In this document: positions 1 to 6,429 of the stretch, in pieces | Layout of the letters: each line of letters starts with the position of its first letter | Position numbering within the stretch: the first letter of the stretch is position 1 | Source of the DNA: Flavobacterium psychrophilum | GTDB taxonomy: Bacteria > Bacteroidota > Bacteroidia > Flavobacteriales > Flavobacteriaceae | Assembly (NCBI GenBank): GCA_003243255.1 | Contig: QFQM01000240.1 | Location: 1-6,523, forward strand | DNA: 6,523 nucleotides | Direction of reading: 5' to 3' | Position numbers and translations under genes: made by a program | The notes under the pieces: generated by a model | What the model was told of the DNA's origin: nothing | Database searches by the model: none | The model's input: only the letters and a program-made list of their open reading frames with translations

Positions 1-1
1 C

Positions 2-391
2 GATACGCTGATCGTGATTGCTATAGACCGCCTGGGGCGTAACACGATTGATGTTCTTTCCACCGTGGAAATGTTGCAGACAAAAGGCGTGAAAGTTGTC
101 AGCTTGCGTGAAGGGTTCGACCTATCAACACCAGTTGGTAAAGCGATGCTGACTATGATGGCAGGACTTGCCAGCCTGGAAAAAGATCTGATAGCAGAAC
201 GTAGAACAGCAGGAATAAAACGTGCACAATCAGAAGGTAAGCATTGCGGCAGACCTATTAAAGCGACAGTTGAACAGGTACAAGAGTTGTTAGCACAAGG
301 TTTACCACCAGCAGCAGTCCAAGAAAGGTTAGCGATCAGCAAAGCCACCTTCTACCGATTAAAGACATCCGGTCATCTCTCCGATATTTGA
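2..391 (+). CDS. Serine recombinase (resolvase/invertase family), 5'-partial
   Basis: C-terminal part of a site-specific serine recombinase, open at the left window edge: the frame reads DTLIVIAIDRLGRN from base 2, so the GTG at 14 is an internal codon and not the start. The visible part holds the DRLGRN motif, the segment FDLSTPVGKAMLTMMAGLASLEKDL (shown here only as a landmark) ending in the ERRTAGI start of the long E-helix, then a GRP hinge and a Hin-like helix-turn-helix ending in ISKATFYRLK. The nucleophilic serine of this family lies near the N-terminus and is outside the window, so integrity cannot be judged. Such enzymes invert, resolve or integrate DNA and are common on transposons, plasmids and phages. 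No clear terminator follows. It may belong to a different mobile layer than the tyrosine integrase at the other end. Confidence 0.9.
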   Translation, partial: DTLIVIAIDRLGRNTIDVLSTVEMLQTKGVKVVSLREGFDLSTPVGKAMLTMMAGLASLEKDLIAERRTAGIKRAQSEGKHCGRPIKATVEQVQELLAQGLPPAAVQERLAISKATFYRLKTSGHLSDI

Positions 392-634
392 AAATTGTGT
401 AGTTTAAAATTGGGGGGCAGGAAAAAAGTGCTGAGCAGTCTAAGTAAACGCGTAGATCATCAATCAATTCCGCCTCTATCATCCATGATGTAAATAAATT
501 CACAAACATCCATTTGGGATAGGAATGCAATAACACCCATCCTTGGATCGGTTTGATAAATATGAATATTTCATTGATTCAGTACATAAAAGACCCTATT
601 GTTATCATAGAAACTGTAGCCCCTCACACATTGA
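392..634. other. Intergenic spacer between recombinase and toxin operon
   Basis: No convincing gene. A 66-codon minus-strand frame (336-536) overlaps the recombinase and resembles nothing I recognise. The spacer holds short palindromes, for example AAATAT-GA-ATATTT at 558-571 and ATCC-TT-GGAT at 538-547, with no matching partners elsewhere. No RNA gene or IS end is recognisable. The regulatory block of the operon begins immediately after it. Confidence 0.5.
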
Positions 635-651
635 GTTCCACTTTTGGGAAC
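635..651. promoter_or_regulatory. Operator-like palindrome 1 (GTTCC-N7-GGAAC)
   Basis: The sequence GTTCCACTTTTGGGAAC has perfect 5-bp arms and a 7-bp spacer. It lies 3 bp upstream of the -35 box of the operon promoter. The same arms and spacing recur at 684-700 and 1198-1214. The likely ligand is the HTH antitoxin encoded just downstream, because HigA-type antitoxins usually repress their own operon. The assignment of ligand is inferred. Confidence 0.75.
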
Positions 652-654
652 ACA

Positions 655-683
655 TTGACATAGCAATCAAAGAACACTAAGAT
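655..683 (+). promoter_or_regulatory. Sigma70-type promoter of the toxin-antitoxin operon
   Basis: The -35 box TTGACA (655-660, perfect consensus) is followed by a 17-bp spacer and the -10 box TAAGAT (678-683). Transcription should start near 689-691, inside operator 2, leaving a very short leader before the ATG at 706. Operator 1 ends 3 bp before the -35 box and operator 2 begins directly after the -10 box, so a repressor bound at both would bracket RNA polymerase. Confidence 0.82.
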
Positions 684-700
684 GTTCCCATATTAGGAAC
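684..700. promoter_or_regulatory. Operator-like palindrome 2 (GTTCC-N7-GGAAC), overlaps TSS and SD
   Basis: The sequence GTTCCCATATTAGGAAC has the same arms and spacer length as palindrome 1, with centres 49 bp apart. It abuts the -10 box, covers the expected transcription start, and its right arm contains the Shine-Dalgarno AGGA (695-698) of the toxin gene, 7 nt before the ATG at 706. Occupancy would block initiation directly. Confidence 0.78.
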
Positions 701-705
701 AAATT

Positions 706-966
706 ATGAAGTTGCTTGGAAGAAATCGGTTGAACCAGCTTAAAAGTAAGAGTTCCGCCACTAAAGTTTGGGTAACCGCATGGTCATCTGAGATTGATTC
801 ATGCAGTTGGAAATCCGTTGATGAGGTGAAAGATCGATTCCCATCAGTCGTTTGTATTGAGAATTGTATGTTCACATTCAAAGTTGATGGCTGTGATATG
901 GTCATTGAAACCATCATGGATTTCAATGCGTTGACTGTATTGATTATTGCTGTAAAGGTCACATGA
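706..966 (+). CDS. HigB-like toxin, short C-terminus
   Basis: 86-residue protein resembling the HigB_toxin family (E. coli HigB type, mRNA-cleaving toxins related to RelE). The match is the pattern AW (25-26)...SWKSVDEVKDRFPS (35-48), then a beta-rich end MFTFKV...VLIIAVKVT. In family members I remember, the last strand is followed by a TH-x-x-YD tail of about ten or more residues. Here TGA follows the T directly, so that tail is absent. The usual basic residue in the 'NKYRL' strand is also not evident (DGCDMVI). Either the toxin is degenerate or it is a divergent subfamily. The start is supported by AGGA at 695-698. It is the first gene of the operon, and its stop touches the start of the antitoxin gene in the same frame. 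The family call is moderately sure; toxicity is unproven. Confidence 0.68.
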   Translation: MKLLGRNRLNQLKSKSSATKVWVTAWSSEIDSCSWKSVDEVKDRFPSVVCIENCMFTFKVDGCDMVIETIMDFNALTVLIIAVKVT

Positions 967-2175
967 ATGGATATTAAAGTTATAAAGACAGAACAACAGC
1001 ATCAGGACTACCTGGAGCGAATCCATTCTTTGATGCTTATGATGCCACCGACTCGCTCGGACGAGCATGAAGAACTCGAGCTTCTAATCACGGTCGTAGA
1101 AGCCTATGAAAACTCGAAGTATCCGATTGAGCCACCTGATCCTATTGATGCAATTTTGTTTAGGATGCATGAAAAGGGTTTAAAACAGGTTGATCTCGTT
1201 CCCTATTTGGGAACAAGAAGCCGTGTTTCTGAAATTCTTTCCCGGAAGCGCCCCTTAACAGTCTCAATGATTAAAGCCTTGTCCATTGGATTGGGGATTT
1301 CTACTGATACACTGATAGGCATAAATTCAGATGATAATCAATCTCATGAGGAAGGTGTAGATTGGTCCAAATTTCCCTTAAAAGAAATGATCAACCGTGG
1401 ATGGATTGCTGAAAACGGAAATGCTCTAAAAAGTTCGGCTGAAGACATTATCAAAGGTTTTATAAACCAGTTAGGCTGGCAAAGCGGAAGCCTTTCTTTC
1501 AAAAGAACATTGTCTGGTGATGCTTACTCGCCTTCAACACAATATGCATTGTATGCGTGGGTTAGTAGAGTTGTGCAGCAAGCGCGGAAGAAAAAAAGCT
1601 CTCTCGGGATTTTCGACCCAAATGTGTTATCGGCAAGTTTTCTACGAGATCTCGCACAGTTAAGCTGGTTCGAAAAAGGCCCACTTCTTGCGGTAGAATT
1701 TCTCGAGAAACATGGGATAGCAATTATAATAGAGCCAAGTTTAAAAGGTACTCGTATTGATGGTGCCGCATTAAAAGATATTGATGGACAACCTATCATT
1801 GGCCTTAGCCTAAGATATGATCGTCTTGATAATTTCTGGTTTACTTTGCTTCATGAAGTCGCTCATATCTGGAAGCATGTTCATAATGAAGAAACATTTC
1901 TGGATGATTTAGATGCATCTTCGGATGATAAAAAAGAATCAGAAGCAAATAGGTTGGCAAGGGAAGCATTTATACCAAGAGCCGTCTGGAAAAGAAGTGA
2001 TGCTTATATATCCCCAACAAAAGAAAACATAGACATTTTATCAAGGGAGTTAAAAATAACACCAGCAATCATTGCGGGAAGATTAAGAAGAGAGTTAGGA
2101 AATTACCGTCTTTTTGCAGATCTCATCGGTCAGGGTGAGGTTAGTAGAATTTTATCTACAGCAGTTATCGAATAG
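967..2175 (+). CDS. HigA-type HTH antitoxin fused to ImmA/IrrE zinc peptidase
   Basis: 402-residue fusion. Residues 1-118 are a HigA-like antitoxin: the opening MDIKVIKTEQQ, a helical region with PIEPPDPIDAILFRM (53-67), and an XRE-type helix-turn-helix (about 70-117, with SRVSEILSRKRPLT). Residues 119-240 form a linker with no family I can name. From about 240 to 375 there is an ImmA/IrrE metallopeptidase domain with the zinc motif HEVAH (296-300, glutamate 297 as general base) and ESEAN (324-328), whose E326 is the probable third ligand. All expected catalytic residues are present. ImmA and IrrE cleave HTH repressors in Bacillus ICEBs1 and Deinococcus, so joining repressor and protease suggests signal-triggered derepression; that role is inferred. 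The SD AAGG (955-958) lies 8 nt before ATG. It is the middle gene of the operon, 17 bp before the next. Many HigA proteins are only about a quarter to a third of this length. Confidence 0.88.
   Translation: MDIKVIKTEQQHQDYLERIHSLMLMMPPTRSDEHEELELLITVVEAYENSKYPIEPPDPIDAILFRMHEKGLKQVDLVPYLGTRSRVSEILSRKRPLTVSMIKALSIGLGISTDTLIGINSDDNQSHEEGVDWSKFPLKEMINRGWIAENGNALKSSAEDIIKGFINQLGWQSGSLSFKRTLSGDAYSPSTQYALYAWVSRVVQQARKKKSSLGIFDPNVLSASFLRDLAQLSWFEKGPLLAVEFLEKHGIAIIIEPSLKGTRIDGAALKDIDGQPIIGLSLRYDRLDNFWFTLLHEVAHIWKHVHNEETFLDDLDASSDDKKESEANRLAREAFIPRAVWKRSDAYISPTKENIDILSRELKITPAIIAGRLRRELGNYRLFADLIGQGEVSRILSTAVIE
1198..1214. promoter_or_regulatory. Operator-like palindrome 3 inside the antitoxin gene
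   Basis: GTTCCCTATTTGGGAAC repeats the exact GTTCC-N7-GGAAC form of the two promoter sites. It lies within codons 78-83 (V-P-Y-L-G-T) of the helix-turn-helix coding region, 514 bp centre to centre from palindrome 2. Ten fixed bases are expected by chance about once per million positions, so a third copy here is unlikely to be random. A role in looping or as a transcription roadblock is inferred. Confidence 0.55.
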
Positions 2176-2192
2176 CTTCCGGAGGCCGTTAT

Positions 2193-3320
2193 ATGTATCC
2201 TACTTATGTTCCTATACTGAAAGCAAAGCCTGGTGAATTTGCGGCATTAGAAAAACTTAAAACTGCATATTCACAAAGGATAACACCTTTTTTCGAGATC
2301 CCTAAATTCACACAAAAAATGCGTGAACAGGCTTATTATCGTGACTCCACCCAGCCTAAAAAACATTATCTCGATAAGATTTCAAATGAAATTTCAAAAT
2401 CATGTAAAAGTTCGGCAATCTTTTTTGATCATTTTGAATGGAAGCCAAATGAATATACCGAAACAGGAGAGCATGTATACGGTTACATGTATCGTAAACT
2501 CTCAGAAAGTGGCTTGAAAGCTCATCCAGTTGTGGGATTTGACCGATGGGATGATGTTGATTATCAGAATGCGTTGTGTAATTTATCCATTGCAGACGAC
2601 ACATATTTTTGTTTGCGTATTGACTCGGAAACAATAGAAGATGCTTATGATGAAGATTATTTCAAAGATAGCATTGACAGCATAATTCAGGGATTAAATC
2701 TCACAAACCAGCAAATCATCATTTTGCTTGATTTTGGCGATGTTACTAAAAAATCTATCGTTTCATTACTTGCAGATCTGCAACATCTTCTTAAGATTGT
2801 CAGTGAATATAAATTTAGCACTGTGATGATGGCTGGTGCTTCATTTCCAATGATTATTAACGAAGCCGTTAAGGATGAAGATTCTACTGACTATGTCGAA
2901 CGCCGTGAAATGGTTGTTTGGAAAACACTTATGGAAGATAGTAATCACAACCTCATATTCGCGGATTATGGGATACGAAATCCTTCAGCAGCAGATGACA
3001 TTATTGCAACTCATGCAAATGGGAAAATTCGTTACACTATTTCTAATAGATATTTTGTGGCTCGAGGACATTCTAAGCAAAAAGGCAATAAAGGTGAGCA
3101 AATTTATGACCTCGCCAAGGTTATTGTAAATTCGTCTCATTACTTAGGGCCGGAATTTTCATGGGGCGATGAGAAAATACTTGATTGCAGTATGAAGAAA
3201 TTGAAAGGCAGGCCACAGGACTGGATCGGATTTGATACTAATCATCACATCAGCTATGTTGTTGAAGAAGTCTTAGAATTCAACCGTATCAAAGCAGCAA
3301 AACATGCAGAAGAAATATAA
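2193..3320 (+). CDS. Beta family protein (T4 beta protein-like)
   Basis: 375-residue protein that I recognise as the 'beta protein' group, named after a phage T4 protein. The signature is the opening YVPILKAKPGEFAAL (5-19), ITPFFEIP (30-37), VVGFDRWDD (113-121), LLDFGDV (178-184), a phosphate-loop-like MAGASFP (213-219), and a conserved C-terminal third containing IRYTISNRYFVARG (279-292), GPEFSWGD (319-326) and TNHH (349-352). The biochemical activity of the family is unknown to me. No signal peptide or membrane segment is visible, so it should be cytosolic. A strong SD, GGAGG (2181-2185), sits 7 nt before the ATG, 17 bp after the antitoxin-protease stop, so the three genes should share one transcript. 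The pairing with an HTH-ImmA protein suggests a third, effector or sensor component of the toxin-antitoxin module (inference). Confidence 0.8.
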   Translation: MYPTYVPILKAKPGEFAALEKLKTAYSQRITPFFEIPKFTQKMREQAYYRDSTQPKKHYLDKISNEISKSCKSSAIFFDHFEWKPNEYTETGEHVYGYMYRKLSESGLKAHPVVGFDRWDDVDYQNALCNLSIADDTYFCLRIDSETIEDAYDEDYFKDSIDSIIQGLNLTNQQIIILLDFGDVTKKSIVSLLADLQHLLKIVSEYKFSTVMMAGASFPMIINEAVKDEDSTDYVERREMVVWKTLMEDSNHNLIFADYGIRNPSAADDIIATHANGKIRYTISNRYFVARGHSKQKGNKGEQIYDLAKVIVNSSHYLGPEFSWGDEKILDCSMKKLKGRPQDWIGFDTNHHISYVVEEVLEFNRIKAAKHAEEI

Positions 3321-3333
3321 ATTGTAAATTGAC

Positions 3334-3364
3334 GATGCCCACTGATGTGGGCATCTTCTATTTC
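3334..3364 (+). terminator. Hairpin terminator after the beta-family gene
   Basis: A perfect 9-bp stem GATGCCCAC (3334-3342) and GTGGGCATC (3347-3355) closes a TGAT loop and is followed by TTCTATTTC, a moderate U-tract. It sits 13 bp after the operon stop, between convergent genes. Read on the minus strand the same hairpin is followed by GTCAATTT, so it may weakly serve the SIR2 gene as well. Confidence 0.8.
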
Positions 3365-3399
3365 ATATAGTTATACAACACTAACTGACAGTTATATTG

Positions 3400-4917
3400 C
3401 TAATGAGGATCACCATATTTTTTATAGTCGTACACACAGAGTAAACGCCTATAATCTGTTCCTTTTTTGTCTGGCATCGAACGTAAAAGCCCTTCGACAT
3501 CATCAGGAACAATAATATTGTTCCATGTTGACCATATAATAGAATTTATTTTATTAGTTCGAGTTATTGATTCATCGGAATAAATATCACCCCAATTATC
3601 ATGCGTATTTTGCACAGCAATTGGCAAACCAGCAAGATACTCTTCGATTTTTCTTCTTTGTTGATTTTTAAGCGGTTCACACTTAGCAAGCTCATGGCAA
3701 ACCTGACAGAAGCCATATATTGGAAACCATTGGGTAGATGTTATATTTATTTTGTCGATCAATTGTAACAATTGATGGTTTGATTCATCAATTATATCAA
3801 AATAATCCGTCATGAAATTCGACGAGTTCTTATGCTCGTATTTTATAGAATTATTTGATCCTATTACTAATATTTTATCGCTATTATTCAGAGAGTCGAT
3901 ATCCTCTGTAATATTGACTTTTATACTGGTACCATCATCATGTACACCAGAATATATATCCTTAACAATACTTTGAACTTTCCGTATATCCATAGCAGAC
4001 ACTGGTAGATTCAAGTTAGATAGTGATCTATATATTTCTATAAAATCATCTGTCTTTATTTTATTAATTCTTATTGTGGAAAAACCTTCTAAATCAATGT
4101 CATGCTCAGTAATATCATGTGATGCTGAATCTTTTTCAAACTCAACCAAGAGAAAGTTATTTCTAATACGTTGTGCAGTAAGTGAGTTTGGTTCGACATA
4201 AGTAAAAATAGTTTTCAGTAAGCTCTTTATGTTTTCATCACCAATTCCATACCCCATGAATATAATAGGGTTATGAATGAAAATTGAGAGTAATTGAGCA
4301 CGAATTAACTCATACTTGTTATCAAAATGAGCATAGTCATCTTCAGTTATGATGATTTTAGATGGGTCTTTAATACAGCCATGAATCTTGTATACTGAAC
4401 CATAGGGATTGCTCAACAATATATCATTCCCTACTAACGGTTCAAAGCTAAATACGTCTTCAACAAGACCATCATAGTTTGTAGTTATAACTGAGCCTAC
4501 ATTTTTCCTGATTTTCTTTAACTCTGCCAATTCCTCTTTTTTATTCTCTCTATAATCAAGGCTCCCTACTAACTTTGAAATGTATATTTTAAATCTGCTC
4601 AGATTATTTTCACGTTCCATCTCAGCATAGAAATAATCATTTATGTCTTTAAATTTACCATTACGATCTTCACCTAATGCTTGGTTAAATGCTTTTTCTA
4701 ATTTAGTAGCAATTAGGGAATAGTTATATTTACCATCAACTTGGCATTCAGCTTTAATATCTAAATAAAACTCATTATTTCCTTTCAACTCAAAAGCAAT
4801 ATACTTTAACAATCCATCCCATGTATGCGAATTGTTAAGATATCTCAAACTAACACCTGCTCCGATGAAAAGCACTGGGTGGTTGCGATACTGGCCTATA
4901 AATTCCCGGATATTCAT
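3400..4917 (-). CDS. SIR2-domain protein, probable anti-phage NADase
   Basis: 505-residue protein with an N-terminal SIR2-like domain (about 1-240). The visible motifs are FIGAGVS (17-23, NAD-binding), TTNYDG (145-150), the catalytic histidine in YKIHGCI (H179) and IFMGYGIGDENI (219-230). This order fits the SIR2_2-type domains of bacterial defence proteins (Thoeris ThsA, Dsr and others), which destroy NAD+ on infection. Residues 240-505 match no domain I can name. They include a cysteine cluster, CQVCHELAKC (404-413), that could bind metal, and a Trp-rich stretch near 461-466. The start is supported by AGAGGGGG ahead of the ATG. The gene is strikingly AT-rich compared with the integrase next to it, a sign of separate acquisition. 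It is a single gene, convergent with the toxin operon. NADase activity and the trigger are inferred. Confidence 0.83.
   Translation of the reverse strand: MNIREFIGQYRNHPVLFIGAGVSLRYLNNSHTWDGLLKYIAFELKGNNEFYLDIKAECQVDGKYNYSLIATKLEKAFNQALGEDRNGKFKDINDYFYAEMERENNLSRFKIYISKLVGSLDYRENKKEELAELKKIRKNVGSVITTNYDGLVEDVFSFEPLVGNDILLSNPYGSVYKIHGCIKDPSKIIITEDDYAHFDNKYELIRAQLLSIFIHNPIIFMGYGIGDENIKSLLKTIFTYVEPNSLTAQRIRNNFLLVEFEKDSASHDITEHDIDLEGFSTIRINKIKTDDFIEIYRSLSNLNLPVSAMDIRKVQSIVKDIYSGVHDDGTSIKVNITEDIDSLNNSDKILVIGSNNSIKYEHKNSSNFMTDYFDIIDESNHQLLQLIDKINITSTQWFPIYGFCQVCHELAKCEPLKNQQRRKIEEYLAGLPIAVQNTHDNWGDIYSDESITRTNKINSIIWSTWNNIIVPDDVEGLLRSMPDKKGTDYRRLLCVYDYKKYGDPH
3506..3524. repeat. 19-bp perfect palindrome inside the SIR2 gene
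   Basis: GGAACAATA-A-TATTGTTCC lies in codons for W-N-N-I-I-V-P near the C-terminus of the SIR2 protein. Its outer arms are those of the operon operators but reversed (GGAAC...GTTCC, 9-bp spacer), so it is not the same site. It could be an RNA hairpin or a chance product of AT-rich coding. Confidence 0.4.
3758..3776. repeat. Second 19-bp perfect palindrome inside the SIR2 gene
   Basis: ATCAATTG-TAA-CAATTGAT has 8-bp perfect arms and lies in codons for L-L-Q-L-I-D. Chance is plausible in such AT-rich sequence. It is listed because it is the second long perfect palindrome in this gene. Confidence 0.35.
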
Positions 4918-4942
4918 GTCACCCCCTCTGATAAGTCAGAAC

Positions 4943-4970
4943 ATTCTATCTTGACTGCTTGACAAATCAA
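4943..4970 (-). promoter_or_regulatory. Probable promoter of the SIR2 gene
   Basis: On the minus strand, TTGATT (4970-4965) is followed by a 16-bp spacer and TAGAAT (4948-4943), which has five of six matches to TATAAT. The start would fall near 4936, about 18 bases before the ATG and just ahead of the SD AGAGGGGG. This gives the SIR2 gene its own promoter instead of relying on read-through from the integrase. Confidence 0.6.
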
Positions 4971-5058
4971 TCATGTAGACAAACATATATGAGCTAAGAT
5001 AGCCCAGTAGCCATCGCTGACTTTGCGTCCCTACGATTGATTTCTCATGTCTTCGATG

Positions 5059-6360
5059 TTAGACCCAGCAAAGTCCATCAACTACATAGGAGACTGTAGA
5101 TAGAGGAAACGTATGTAAATATCGTTTAGTGATCCCTCCGCTCTTCTCATGGCCTACTGTTTGCTGCAGGTGCAGGATGTTTTTCACCCATCCAGCCATA
5201 GCTGTAGAACAAACTGAGTGACGGATGGAATGCAGTAATCGCCGTTGTCCATAATCGTCCAGATAAGGAATACCCAACTGATCTCGAACATCAGCAAAGA
5301 CTTTACCGATCTTAGTCATGTTTGTACCTGCCACTTCTGAAAAAATCCGCTCTTTCCACTGGCGATCAACGTACTCCATGAAACCCCATTCGATTAACTT
5401 AGGGTGGATGACTACCTGCCTCGTAGCGTTCTCAGTTTTCCCCTGCCCTCCTTCAGCAATCAGGAAATAGTAACGCTGGCTATCTTCGTCAAATTTAATC
5501 TGTGACTTCTCCAGCTTTCCTATCTCGCCTCTTCTCGCTCCCGTGTATGCCAATAACAACGTGATCCATTTTTGCCAATTATCGGGTTGCTTAAGCGCCC
5601 ACCCTACAAACTTTTTCATCTCGGCTGTACTGTATGCGCCAAATCTTGCTTTCGATGGTGCAGCCACTACTCCATCAGTTGGCGATTTCAGCAAAACGTC
5701 TTTGCTTTCAGTAAGAAAAGTTTTGAACAGTGATTTGTAGAGCTTTAGATGTTTATGGATGGCTTCAACCCCAACCAGTTCATCAGCTGGGACATCGTCA
5801 CATTCTATCAATTGCTGAATGCTCATTGAGCGATAAGGCTGTACAACGCGCTTAGGGAGGTTCTCAACAACTTCCATCACCTGTTTAATGTTCTGTTTGC
5901 TAATCGTCGCTACATCAGTTTCCCCTCCCAAGACCGTTAACAGCACTTCCATGTATCGCTCATTTGCCATTGAGATCGATTTCGTCCAGTTGCGTCCCTT
6001 TTCGTCTTTGTACATCGTCCACGCATCCGAGAGAGTTAGCACTTTTTCCGGTTCGGCTGGCGGTTGAGATTCCACGATTTCAACAGGAGGAGCGATCTGC
6101 TGGTGGGCCAAAAATGGATTTCTCGCAGCCTTGCGTTCTGACGCAATCAGATTAGACAAAAATGATTCGAACACGAGGAGCGGCGTAGCTAATGATTGAA
6201 CAAAAGGAATGTGTGGCGTAACGCCAATCATCAAAGCAGATGCTTCACGATAGCTGTCAGTGAGGAGAGATTTCTTATACATCTTGCCATTTGAAAGCCG
6301 GATTTGCAGGTAGTAGTTGCCGTTTCGCTGAAACGTGTATGGAAGAGTTTTGTACCCCAT
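5059..6360 (-). CDS. Tyrosine site-specific integrase
   Basis: Complete 433-residue phage/island integrase. It contains an N-terminal arm-type segment (about 1-60, with NGNYYLQIRL), a core-binding helical domain (about 107-215, from LTLSDAWTMYKDE) and a catalytic domain. All catalytic residues are present: R276 in TGARRGE, K308 in the beta-hairpin, H377-x-x-R380, H404 in VGH and the nucleophile Y414 in TKRYLH. I chose the ATG at 6360 because AAGGG lies 7 nt upstream. The in-frame ATG at 6390 adds ten residues (MHLRYKKGVF) with only a weak ribosome site. It catalyses excision and integration of the island by strand exchange at att sites, which normally lie just outside such a gene, here toward the right edge. 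The gene reads inward, and a TPP aptamer lies upstream in the same direction. No strong sigma70 promoter is evident between them. Confidence 0.93.
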   Translation of the reverse strand: MGYKTLPYTFQRNGNYYLQIRLSNGKMYKKSLLTDSYREASALMIGVTPHIPFVQSLATPLLVFESFLSNLIASERKAARNPFLAHQQIAPPVEIVESQPPAEPEKVLTLSDAWTMYKDEKGRNWTKSISMANERYMEVLLTVLGGETDVATISKQNIKQVMEVVENLPKRVVQPYRSMSIQQLIECDDVPADELVGVEAIHKHLKLYKSLFKTFLTESKDVLLKSPTDGVVAAPSKARFGAYSTAEMKKFVGWALKQPDNWQKWITLLLAYTGARRGEIGKLEKSQIKFDEDSQRYYFLIAEGGQGKTENATRQVVIHPKLIEWGFMEYVDRQWKERIFSEVAGTNMTKIGKVFADVRDQLGIPYLDDYGQRRLLHSIRHSVCSTAMAGWVKNILHLQQTVGHEKSGGITKRYLHTFPLSTVSYVVDGLCWV

Positions 6361-6384
6361 GAATACACCCTTTTTGTACCTCAA

Positions 6385-6397
6385 GTGCATTACGCAC
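6385..6397. repeat. Short inverted repeat in the integrase leader
   Basis: GTGC-ATTAC-GCAC has perfect 4-bp arms, 24 bp upstream of the preferred integrase start and overlapping the alternative ATG at 6390. It could be a regulator or integrase binding site, or a small leader hairpin. At this arm length chance is likely. Confidence 0.25.
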
Positions 6398-6429
6398 CGA
6401 CAAAAAGAGAGTCAATCTCATGATAAGTA

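Noticed and set aside
14..391. A complete 125-residue recombinase starting at the GTG at 14
   Set aside because: The frame is open to the window edge and already encodes conserved family sequence (DTLIV) before that codon, so the gene begins outside.
336..536. 66-codon minus-strand frame overlapping the end of the serine recombinase
   Set aside because: It overlaps a clear gene, has no recognisable family features and no good ribosome site, so it is probably a shadow.
693..1068. Minus-strand frames opposite the toxin and antitoxin genes
   Set aside because: Antisense frames to well-supported genes with promoter, SD and family motifs on the plus strand; nothing supports them as proteins.
5029..5035. 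CCCTACG shared with 6445-6451 at the riboswitch edge, as a possible att core repeat
   Set aside because: Seven bases in a 6.5-kb window are expected by chance about once, and the site lies between two island genes, not at an end.
6361..6390. Upstream ATG at 6390 as the integrase start
   Set aside because: Ten extra residues look unlike the usual beginning of such integrases and have a poor ribosome site; AAGGG sits well placed before the ATG at 6360.
6391..6416. TTGACT...TAATGC on the minus strand as the integrase promoter
   Set aside because: The -35-like box is good and the spacing is 17 bp, but the -10 candidate matches only two consensus bases.
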